Shown: piece after piece, positions 1 to 5,848 of the stretch | Layout: every line of letters starts with the position of its first letter | Numbering within the stretch: the stretch's first letter is position 1 | NCBI GenBank assembly: GCA_900554135.1 | Contig: USFU01000064.1 | Span: 1 to 8,729, forward strand | Length of the DNA: 8,729 nt | From: an uncultured Collinsella sp. | GTDB taxonomy: Bacteria > Actinomycetota > Coriobacteriia > Coriobacteriales > Coriobacteriaceae | Reading direction: 5' to 3' | Notes under the pieces: generated by a model | What the model was told of the DNA's origin: nothing | The model's database searches: none | The model's input: only the letters and a program-made list of their open reading frames with translations | Position numbers and translations under genes: made by a program

Positions 1-27
1 TAGGGCAAGGAAGAGTAGGGGAGAGTT

Positions 28-861
28 ATGGCAGGCCTGTTCAACATCCTTAAGGTCACCGTCAGCGAGGACAAGATTTGCGCGCATGTGCTGGTGAACC
101 CCGGCATGCCGCTCATGACCTCGGAGGATATCGAGGCCACGGCGCGCGTGTACTACCTGGTGCCCGCGATTGCCAAGCACCTGTGCCTGGGCGATTCGGG
201 TCGCGAGTTCCAGGACTGCATGGGCCAGACCGAGCTTTGCCACCTGCTGGAGCACGTGACGGTCGAGCTCATGAACGAGACCGGGCTTGCCGGCAGCATC
301 TCGTGCGGTCGCACGCGCGTGAGCGAGCATGACGAGCGTGTCTTTGAGGTTGAGCTTTCGTGTCCCGATGACGCGTTGGCCATTGGCGCGCTGTCTTCGG
401 CCACCTTTATGATGGACTGGGCGTACCTGCACGCCGACCAGCCGGCCCCCGACGTGGAAGGTACGGTCGCTGGCCTGCGTAACCTGGTGCTGGGCATGCG
501 TGCCGAGGCCGAGGGCAAGGACCCGCACGAGGCCGTTGCCGCCGCGAACGGCGAGGACGCGCCCGAGGATGCGCCCGAGGGCGACGCTCCCGCCGACGCC
601 GACACTGAGCCCGTTGCCGAGGCGCCTGCCGAGCCCGAGTCTGCGGAGCCCCAAGGCGTCCCGAGCTTTGACGACGAGCCGCAGATGCCAATCGATACCG
701 AGGGTGCGGTCGCCGAGAACCACGAGGCCCCCGCGGCCGTCTTTGGCGGTGCGGCAACGGCTCCGTCCGGCTCGGCGCACGAGGGCAACCTGCCGCTCGT
801 CGATGGCGCCGGCGAGAACCCGGCCGCCACGGTCGCCATGCCGGCTATGCCGCAGGAGTAG
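28..861 (+). CDS. Stand-alone cyanophycin-synthetase N-domain-like protein with acidic tail
   Basis: The ATG follows a purine-rich Shine-Dalgarno stretch (GGGGAGAG, 18-25). The product has 277 residues. Residues about 4-150 resemble the N-terminal domain of cyanophycin synthetase (CphA): a helical stretch, then H72-L-L-E75-H76 followed by V-x-V-E80-L and an 'SCGRTR' segment at 92-97. This matches the CphA pattern of HxVEHVALEL followed by GRTR. The ATP-grasp and Mur-ligase modules that polymerise Asp and Arg are absent, so this is not a cyanophycin synthetase. From about residue 160 the chain is low-complexity and rich in Ala, Glu, Asp and Pro, probably disordered. In some CphA enzymes the N-domain has been reported to carry a metallopeptidase-like site built on HxxEH; the motif is kept here, so a metallohydrolase role is possible but inferred. 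No signal peptide or membrane helix is seen. The gene may end an operon whose start lies left of the window. The ORF is well supported; the function is unknown. Confidence 0.85.
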   Translation: MAGLFNILKVTVSEDKICAHVLVNPGMPLMTSEDIEATARVYYLVPAIAKHLCLGDSGREFQDCMGQTELCHLLEHVTVELMNETGLAGSISCGRTRVSEHDERVFEVELSCPDDALAIGALSSATFMMDWAYLHADQPAPDVEGTVAGLRNLVLGMRAEAEGKDPHEAVAAANGEDAPEDAPEGDAPADADTEPVAEAPAEPESAEPQGVPSFDDEPQMPIDTEGAVAENHEAPAAVFGGAATAPSGSAHEGNLPLVDGAGENPAATVAMPAMPQE

Positions 862-915
862 ACTCACTCGCTTGTCACCATCATGTACCTGCGCTTTTAC
901 CGTACGCAGATGAGC

Positions 916-946
916 GCGACGGCAAGTGTTGCGCTGCGGGTATAAT
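916..946 (+). promoter_or_regulatory. Sigma70-like promoter for the ytxH-PRC pair
   Basis: A perfect -10 hexamer TATAAT lies at 941-946. The best -35 candidate, GCGACG at 916-921, matches the TTGACA consensus in only three positions, with a 19-base spacer, so the -35 is weak. The expected transcription start near 952-954 leaves a leader of about 45 bases before the ATG at 998. This position also argues against an upstream GTG start at 926, which would lie ahead of the transcript. Confidence 0.6.
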
Positions 947-997
947 GGACAGCATTCAAACGGTGGGCATCGAGGTGCCCGCAGGAGAGGAATAATC

Positions 998-1387
998 ATG
1001 GGAAAGACTTTCAGCTTTGTCTCCGGTGCGCTCTTTGGTGCTGCCGCCGGCGCTATCATCGGCGTTGCTCTGGCCCCGCGCTCGGGTGCCGAGACCCGCG
1101 CCATGGCCGCCGATATCGCCAACGACGCCTGGGACAACATGCGTGACACCTACGAGCACAGTGCCGAGGAGGCTCGTGCCGCGGTCAACGACTTTGGTCC
1201 GATGGTCGACGCCAAGACCGATGACCTGCGCGCCAAGGTCGACCTGGCCCGCGAGCGCATGGACCAGCTTCGCGAGCAGCTCAACGACGCCATCTCGGGC
1301 GGCAACGTGACGCCCGCTGCCGACGTCGTGGTTGAGAACGTCACCGAGGCCGGCACCGAGGCCACGGAGCCCTCGACCGAGGCATAA
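998..1387 (+). CDS. YtxH domain-containing membrane protein
   Basis: A 129-residue protein. The ATG at 998 is chosen because AGGAGAGG (983-990) sits 7 bases upstream and the -10 box at 941-946 lies inside the longer reading that starts at GTG 926. Residues 5-26 form one hydrophobic segment with a glycine zipper (G10, G14, G18, G22), followed by 'LAPRSGAETR', a signature of the YtxH family (compare LAPKSGKETR). Residues 35-110 are charged and helical, likely a coiled coil, and the last 20 residues are Thr/Glu/Ala-rich. YtxH proteins are small membrane-anchored proteins, some stress-induced, without a known biochemical activity. The stop codon overlaps the start of the next gene (TAATG), so the two are probably translationally coupled. 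The family assignment is good; the role is unknown. Confidence 0.88.
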   Translation: MGKTFSFVSGALFGAAAGAIIGVALAPRSGAETRAMAADIANDAWDNMRDTYEHSAEEARAAVNDFGPMVDAKTDDLRAKVDLARERMDQLREQLNDAISGGNVTPAADVVVENVTEAGTEATEPSTEA

Positions 1388-2142
1388 TGCGCGCAGGGGA
1401 TTTTGTCGGCGTCAAGGTTTATCGTAAGCCTGCCGAAGACAAGCGCACAAAAAAGGACGGCACGCCGCGCAGCCCCAAAAAGCTCGGCAAGATTCACTTT
1501 CCCGTCTTTACCCCGGGCGGCACGCGCGTGGTGGGCTTTATGGTCCGCCAGTCCGATATCGCGGGTATGATTGAGCGCCCCGACCGCTTTGTGGCACTCG
1601 ATGCCATCGGCGTCTATGAGGGTGCTGTTGCGGTCGACGACGTCAAGGGCACCTACGATGCCGCCGCGGCCAAGCGCCTCGATATCAACCTGGACGATTG
1701 CATCATCTGGGTTGGCATGGACGTGCGCACGGAATCGGGCGATGTCGTGGGCTACTGCTCGGACGTTGAGTTCAAGCCGCGCTCGGGCATTGTGCAGACG
1801 TTCTATGTGACCGCCAGCGCCGCATCGAGCATGTTGGTGGGCGACACGCAGGTGCCGCCGACGATGCTGCGCGGCTACGAGAACGGCGCGATGATTGTCT
1901 CGGACGAGGTCAAGACGCTCGGGTATTCGGGCGGCGCGGCCGCTAAGGCTGCCGAGGCCAGCGTCGTGGTGGGCGATAAGGTCAAGAAAGGCGCCAAGGT
2001 GCTCGATGACAAGGGATCGGTCGCCGTGGACAAGGGCAGCCGCGCGCTGGGCAAGCAGCTCGGCAAGACGCGCGGTATGTTCAAGGCCTTTAAGGACGAA
2101 TATCAAAAGGCGAGCGGGGGCTCGTCAAAAGCTAGCAAATAG
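1387..2142 (+). CDS. PRC-barrel domain protein
   Basis: A 251-residue cytoplasmic protein whose ATG shares one base with the TAA of the YtxH gene, indicating coupled translation from the promoter near 941. No separate Shine-Dalgarno is obvious. Residues 3-85 form a beta-rich block with a basic insert (KRTKKDG, SPKKLGK). Residues 106-150 carry the most PRC-like pattern: I-I-W108-V-G-M-D-V, S-G-D-V-V-G122-Y, then a strand ending QTFYV. The C-terminal 70 residues are Ala/Lys/Gly-rich and lack strong predicted structure. PRC barrels are small binding modules found in RNA-processing factors, photosynthetic reaction centre H subunits and MgtE-like proteins, so no specific function follows. Pairing with a YtxH membrane protein suggests the two proteins act together, possibly at the membrane. 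The gene downstream of the hairpin is also on this strand. Confidence 0.82.
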   Translation: MRAGDFVGVKVYRKPAEDKRTKKDGTPRSPKKLGKIHFPVFTPGGTRVVGFMVRQSDIAGMIERPDRFVALDAIGVYEGAVAVDDVKGTYDAAAAKRLDINLDDCIIWVGMDVRTESGDVVGYCSDVEFKPRSGIVQTFYVTASAASSMLVGDTQVPPTMLRGYENGAMIVSDEVKTLGYSGGAAAKAAEASVVVGDKVKKGAKVLDDKGSVAVDKGSRALGKQLGKTRGMFKAFKDEYQKASGGSSKASK

Positions 2143-2163
2143 CGACGTACCAAATGATGGGAG

Positions 2164-2200
2164 GCGAGCCGGAGACATGTTGCTCCGGCTCGCTGTGTTT
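2164..2200 (+). terminator. Hairpin terminator or attenuator after the PRC gene
   Basis: A perfect 11-bp stem, GCGAGCCGGAG (2164-2174) with CTCCGGCTCGC (2183-2193), encloses an 8-base loop. It is followed by TGTGTTT (2194-2200), a short interrupted U-tract. The stem is strong but the U-tract is imperfect, so termination may be partial. The hairpin ends only 21 bases before the next start codon, and no separate promoter is visible for that gene. Confidence 0.7.
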
Positions 2201-2214
2201 ATGGGGGAGGGCAC

Positions 2215-3621
2215 ATGCGCCAAAACGGATCTAACTTAAACGGGCGCTCGGGTGCGCGTCCGACGGCGCGCCGCGACTTGGGGCAGCTGCCCAGCGGTCA
2301 GCGTCGACGTCGCCGTAAGCCCGGCGCGATGTACCTCAACCATAGCCGTGGGTTTAGCGATCGCAGCGCGCGCATCGGCAACGGGCGCTCGCCGCGCCGA
2401 CCGTCCCGCCTGCCCTATGCGCTCATCGCCGTGGGTTGCGCGCTCGTGCTGTTTATCGCTGCCGTCGTGGGCTACGTCAACCGCAGCGTGGACGTGGAGC
2501 TCAACGGGCAAAAGACCGCGGTGCGCGTGGGCTCTACGTTGCAGAATCTTATCGACGATCAAAGCCTGACCGAAACGTACGACGCCGGCGATCTGCTGGC
2601 AGTCGACGACAGCGTGCTCAAGCGCCATGGCGGCGAAAAGCTGTCGGTGAAGGTCGACGGCAAGCGCGTGAAGCAAGGCAAATGGGATAGTCGCGAGCTT
2701 ACGGGTGGCGAGAAGGTGACGGTCAAGGACGGCCGCAACGTGTACGAAAAGCACGAGGTCCAGGCCACGACTATCGAGCCAAGGCTTAAGGTCGAGGGCA
2801 CGGGTGCCATTGAGTATGTCAAAACCTGGGGCGTTCAGGGCCGCTCCGAGGTATGGGTCGGCGAGCAGTCGGGCAAGACGCAGGACCGCGGCGAGGTCGT
2901 GCCCGCCACCGACTGCGTAGTCGAGTGCGCAAGCGTAGCGCCCAAGGGCAACGAAAAGTACGTGGCCCTGACATTTGACGAGGGTCCGAGCGGCGCGACC
3001 AAGCAGATCTTGCAGGTGCTCAAGGAAAAGGGCGTCACGGCGACGTTCTTCCTTTCGGGCGATGCCGCGGAAGCCTCGCCCGCTACTGCCAAAGCGATTG
3101 TCGATGCCGGGTGCGAGATCGGCTCCAACAGCTACAGCGATGATTCGCTCAAGGGCGAGGATCGCGAGACGGTGCGCAAGCAGATCACGAAGGGCACCGA
3201 GGCGATTAAGTCGGCGACTGGCGTCGAGACGATGTTGCTGCGCGCCCCCTACGCCGCGTTTGACGAGCAAAACTGGATCGACTCGATGGACCTGGTGTCT
3301 GCCGTGGTTTCGTGGAATATCGATTCGGGCGACTGGCTGCTCAACGGCGCCGACGAGCAAGTATCGACCGTGCTCGACTCGATGACGCCGGGCAATATTG
3401 TGCTGCTTACCGATAGCGATGAGTGCGCCGAGCAGACGCTCGAGGCGCTGCCGCAGATTATCGATGGCCTTGTCGCCGACGGCTACAAGATCGTGACGCT
3501 CAGCGACCTGGTCAAGACGGACACGGCATTGAGCAAAAAGCTCACCTCGCTCACCAAGGTTTCCATGCCCAAAAACGCCGTGTTCCCCCAACTCCCCGAG
3601 GACGACGACACCACAGAGTAG
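2215..3621 (+). CDS. Membrane-anchored polysaccharide deacetylase-like (NodB/CE4) protein, probable pseudoenzyme
   Basis: A 468-residue protein starting at an ATG 4 bases after GGAGG (2206-2210). Residues 1-66 are basic and cytoplasmic, residues 68-88 form one membrane helix, and the rest should be outside the cell. Residues 90-150 resemble the DUF348-like surface repeats found near G5 domains (V-R-V-G-S-T-L-x-N-L-I). Residues 243-445 are a NodB/CE4 fold: motif 1 is TFDEGPS (253-259, usual TFDDGP), motif 2 is SNSYSDDSL (304-312, usual NHTYSHPDL), motif 3 is RAPYA (343-347, usual RxPYG), motif 4 is WNIDSGDW (367-374) and motif 5 is LLTD (397-400, usual LLHD). Thus the metal ligands are altered (D to E256, H to N305, H to D309) and the motif 5 His is T399. 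The presumed base D255 and R343 remain. CE4 enzymes de-N- or de-O-acetylate peptidoglycan or other glycans; this one may only bind glycan. Transcription is probably by readthrough from the preceding genes. Confidence 0.85.
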   Translation: MRQNGSNLNGRSGARPTARRDLGQLPSGQRRRRRKPGAMYLNHSRGFSDRSARIGNGRSPRRPSRLPYALIAVGCALVLFIAAVVGYVNRSVDVELNGQKTAVRVGSTLQNLIDDQSLTETYDAGDLLAVDDSVLKRHGGEKLSVKVDGKRVKQGKWDSRELTGGEKVTVKDGRNVYEKHEVQATTIEPRLKVEGTGAIEYVKTWGVQGRSEVWVGEQSGKTQDRGEVVPATDCVVECASVAPKGNEKYVALTFDEGPSGATKQILQVLKEKGVTATFFLSGDAAEASPATAKAIVDAGCEIGSNSYSDDSLKGEDRETVRKQITKGTEAIKSATGVETMLLRAPYAAFDEQNWIDSMDLVSAVVSWNIDSGDWLLNGADEQVSTVLDSMTPGNIVLLTDSDECAEQTLEALPQIIDGLVADGYKIVTLSDLVKTDTALSKKLTSLTKVSMPKNAVFPQLPEDDDTTE

Positions 3622-3635
3622 TCATCGGGGACGTG

Positions 3636-3657
3636 CCTAAACGACTGGTCGTTTAGG
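3636..3657. repeat. Near-perfect palindrome downstream of the deacetylase-like gene
   Basis: CCTAAACGAC (3636-3645) and GTCGTTTAGG (3648-3657) are perfect 10-base inverted arms around a 2-base centre. It begins 15 bases after the stop codon. No T-run follows on the plus strand (ACGGTCTTAATCG), so it is not a typical intrinsic terminator. The look is that of a dispersed REP-like palindrome or a protein-binding site. No second copy occurs in the window. Confidence 0.6.
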
Positions 3658-3773
3658 ACGGTCTTAATCGCTTTGTCCCACCGCGCTCATCCGGCTCTAT
3701 GTCACGGATGCGTCAGCGTTTGGTATGCCTGCAATGTGCAGCGCATAAATTCGGTGCCGCAGCGCGATGCTGA

Positions 3774-3782
3774 TGCTATAGT
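3774..3782 (+). promoter_or_regulatory. Extended -10 promoter for the MgtE-like/NRAMP operon
   Basis: TGCTATAGT (3774-3782) has the extended -10 TGn followed by TATAGT (five of six to TATAAT). No convincing -35 is present at the usual distance, which an extended -10 can tolerate. Transcription would start near 3789, leaving a leader of about 205 bases before the TTG at 3996. Confidence 0.5.
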
Positions 3783-3789
3783 TACTGCG

Positions 3790-3970
3790 GTTAATGAGGG
3801 TCAAGAGAAAGGTTACAGGTGAAATCCAAACCTCGACCATACAGTCGATGACCCCATGCAGGTGCTTTCTGCGCGTGCACGGGGTGTGAGCGCCGAGCGG
3901 CGTGCCGCCCGCGCATGCGTATACATATCTAAAAGTCCACGGATTGCGTGCCGGCATGGTCACGCGGTCT
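3790..3970 (+). promoter_or_regulatory. Structured mRNA leader, candidate cis-regulatory RNA
   Basis: The leader holds several complementary segments. GGGTC (3798-3802) pairs with GACCC (3850-3854), enclosing AGGTT/AACCT (3810-3814, 3829-3833) and CGAC/GTCG (3834-3837, 3844-3847). ACCCC (3851-3855) can instead pair with GGGGT (3881-3885), extended by TGCA/TGCA (3857-3860, 3876-3879). GCGC (3890-3893, 3911-3914) encloses GGCG/CGCC (3899-3902, 3906-3909). GCGTG (3946-3950) pairs with CACGC (3961-3965). The first and the alternative helix share bases 3851-3854 and so exclude each other, as in a switch. I do not recognise a known riboswitch class: the conserved 5' core of the M-box, expected at magnesium transporters, is not present. 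Confidence 0.4.
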
Positions 3971-3979
3971 GCAGGAATA

Positions 3980-4012
3980 ATGATGGGGAGCACCATTGAA
4001 TTATCTGAGTGA
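3980..4012 (+). other. Possible upstream ORF overlapping the MgtE-like start
   Basis: Two tandem ATG codons (3980, 3983) open a 10-codon frame reading MMGSTIELSE and ending in TGA at 4010-4012. AGGA (3973-3976) lies 6 bases before the second ATG. The frame overlaps the TTG start at 3996 in a different phase, and its stop lies one base before an in-frame ATG (4014) of the main gene. It could be a leader peptide or simply the Shine-Dalgarno region read by chance. Confidence 0.3.
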
Positions 4013-5840
4013 GATGCTCAAATTGCCGGTCTTGGACGTCGACGGCGAAAAGCTCGGCGTGGTTAACGATTTTGGCATTGCAACCGGCGAAGTTTTTCCA
4101 CACGTGACGTCGCTCGCGTTCCGTGGTCCCGGCAAGACGCCGTTTATGATCAGCTGGCGCAAATGGGTCGACCGTATCGACGAGACGGGTGTACACCTTA
4201 AGACGTCGGCCACCGAAATCCGTTTTTCGTACTTGCAGCCGACCGAACTCTTGCTTGCCCGCGACGTGCTCAACAAGCAGATTGTCGACACGCAGGGCAT
4301 GAAGGTCGTGCGCGTAAACGACATCAAGTTCTCTATGTCGGGCGAAAATCAGCTGCGCCTGCTGGGCGCCGAGGTCGGTGCTCGCGGTCTGCTACGCGCC
4401 ATCAGCCCCACACTCGAGCATGTCGTCGAGGGCTTTATGAAGCATCTGGGCAAGCCGCTCAGCGAGGACATTATCGCCTGGTCTTACATGGACCTGCTCG
4501 ATCGCTCGACTAAGAACATCCAGCTCTCGGTGTCGCACAAGACACTTGGCGAGCTGCATCCTGCCGACATCGCCGACATCATCGAGCAGCTCGATCCGCG
4601 CCTGCGCGCGCAGGTGTTCGCGCAGCTCGATACGGCACAGGCCGCCGAGGCCATCTCGGAGTTCGATGACGACGAGCTCATGACCGAGATGCTCGAGGGC
4701 CTGTCCGATACCGACGCATCGTCGATGCTGGCCATGATGGACCCGGACGACGCTGCCGACCTGATCGACGAGCTCGATTATGAGAAGGCCGAGAAGCTCC
4801 TGCGCCTGATGGGCGTCAAGGAGGAGAAGGCGATTCGTAATCTGCTGGGCTACGAGGACAACACCGCCGGCCGCATCATGACCTCGGAGTTTGTCTCCCT
4901 GCCCGCCACGGCGACGGTCGGCGACGCCATCGAGGCGATTCGCAAACTCGACGAGGACTTTGAGAGCGTCTATTACGTCTATACCGAGGACCCGAGCGGC
5001 ATGCTGACGGGCGTGCTTTCGCTGCGCACGCTGATCGTGGCCGACCGCGACGCCACGCTGGGCCAGCTTGCCTATCGCGATCTGGTCTACGTGTCGCCCG
5101 ACGAGGACCAGGAAGACGTGACGGACGAGATGACCAAGTACGACCTGGTTGCCATCCCTGTCTGCGACGAGAACCGTCATATCCTGGGTATCGTGACCTT
5201 CGATGACGCCATGGACGTTATCGCCGAGGAGCATCAGGAGGACCTGCAGATCGCCGGTGTCGGCTCGGGCGATAGCGCGTCGGACGACTCGACGAACGTG
5301 CTCAGCTGGTTCGTGCATCGTCAGTACTGGGTCGTCGTGTGGGGCATCGCCTCGTGCATTATGGCGACCGTGCTGGGGACGGCGCTGGGCTCCGCGCATC
5401 TGGTGGTGTTCCCCATGTGCGCCATGCCGCTCGTGCTGCTGGCTGCCTCGCGCATGGTGTCGTTCGTCAAGAACTACTTCCTCGAGTACGACGGTCACGA
5501 CGACGAGCCCAAGCCGTACCTGGGATTCTTCTTCCAGAGCACGGGCATGGGCCTGATCCTTTCGCTCGTGACCTACCTGTGCGCGCAGCTGGTGCGCACC
5601 GCCGCGTTCCCCGATGCCACTATGTTTGAGGAGCAGCTCTTTACCGGCTGCTTTAACATTGCCGCCATCATCTGCCTGGTGGGCAACATGAGCGCCGTGA
5701 TTTACCTGATGGTGCTGTTCTGGCGCGACGAGCACGACCTTAACACGTCGGGTACCGCCATGAACGTCATTGCCGTCATGATCTCGTGTGTGGCGTACTG
5801 CATCGCCGCGGTGCTGCTCACCATGTCAGTCATGGGTTAG
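3996..5840 (+). CDS. PRC-MgtE_N-CBS protein with degenerate MgtE-like membrane domain
   Basis: A 614-residue protein. TTG 3996 is chosen because GGGGAG (3985-3990) lies 5 bases upstream and an in-frame TGA at 3981 blocks longer starts; ATG 4014 is the alternative. Residues 7-140 hold two PRC-like units (LDVDGEKLGVVNDF; ARDVLNKQIVDTQG). Residues 179-285 are an MgtE_N domain (LGELHPADIADIIEQLDP). Residues 286-410 begin with the MgtE-like 'YEDNTAGRIMTSEF' and form a CBS pair. Residues 438-614 contain about five membrane helices. In canonical MgtE the cytosolic MgtE_N-CBS unit senses Mg2+ and closes the channel. Here the membrane part has the right helix number, but I see neither the conserved GGNxGxQS stretch of TM2 nor the pore Asp of TM5. 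It may therefore be a sensor rather than a channel. The next gene starts 8 bases after the stop, so both are one operon. Automatic annotation would probably read 'magnesium transporter MgtE'. Confidence 0.85.
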   Translation: MNYLSEMLKLPVLDVDGEKLGVVNDFGIATGEVFPHVTSLAFRGPGKTPFMISWRKWVDRIDETGVHLKTSATEIRFSYLQPTELLLARDVLNKQIVDTQGMKVVRVNDIKFSMSGENQLRLLGAEVGARGLLRAISPTLEHVVEGFMKHLGKPLSEDIIAWSYMDLLDRSTKNIQLSVSHKTLGELHPADIADIIEQLDPRLRAQVFAQLDTAQAAEAISEFDDDELMTEMLEGLSDTDASSMLAMMDPDDAADLIDELDYEKAEKLLRLMGVKEEKAIRNLLGYEDNTAGRIMTSEFVSLPATATVGDAIEAIRKLDEDFESVYYVYTEDPSGMLTGVLSLRTLIVADRDATLGQLAYRDLVYVSPDEDQEDVTDEMTKYDLVAIPVCDENRHILGIVTFDDAMDVIAEEHQEDLQIAGVGSGDSASDDSTNVLSWFVHRQYWVVVWGIASCIMATVLGTALGSAHLVVFPMCAMPLVLLAASRMVSFVKNYFLEYDGHDDEPKPYLGFFFQSTGMGLILSLVTYLCAQLVRTAAFPDATMFEEQLFTGCFNIAAIICLVGNMSAVIYLMVLFWRDEHDLNTSGTAMNVIAVMISCVAYCIAAVLLTMSVMG

Positions 5841-5848
5841 GTGGTCGC

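Noticed and set aside
541..861. Possible frameshifted or fused second domain at the end of the first gene
   Set aside because: The frame continues without interruption and the sequence is simply low-complexity Ala/Glu/Asp/Pro; no second fold is recognisable.
926..997. Upstream GTG start extending the YtxH protein by 24 residues
   Set aside because: The extension spans the TATAAT box at 941-946 and lacks YtxH-like sequence; AGGAGAGG supports ATG 998.
2236..3591. Long minus-strand frame opposite the deacetylase-like gene
   Set aside because: Such antisense frames are common shadows in GC-rich genes; the plus strand carries all five NodB motifs.
3790..3970. M-box, SAM, cobalamin or TPP riboswitch upstream of the MgtE-like gene
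   Set aside because: Fragments such as CAAGAG, GGTGAAATCC and CGGGGTG resemble parts of these classes, but the remaining conserved core segments are missing in each case.
3697..3996. 99-codon minus-strand frame in the intergenic gap
   Set aside because: It has no family features or clear ribosome site and runs across the inferred promoter and leader of the plus-strand operon.
5786..5848. Upstream ATG start for the NRAMP-type transporter
   Set aside because: The extra 21 residues lie in an alternative frame of the preceding gene and look unlike an NRAMP N-terminus; GTG 5849 has a suitable ribosome-binding site.
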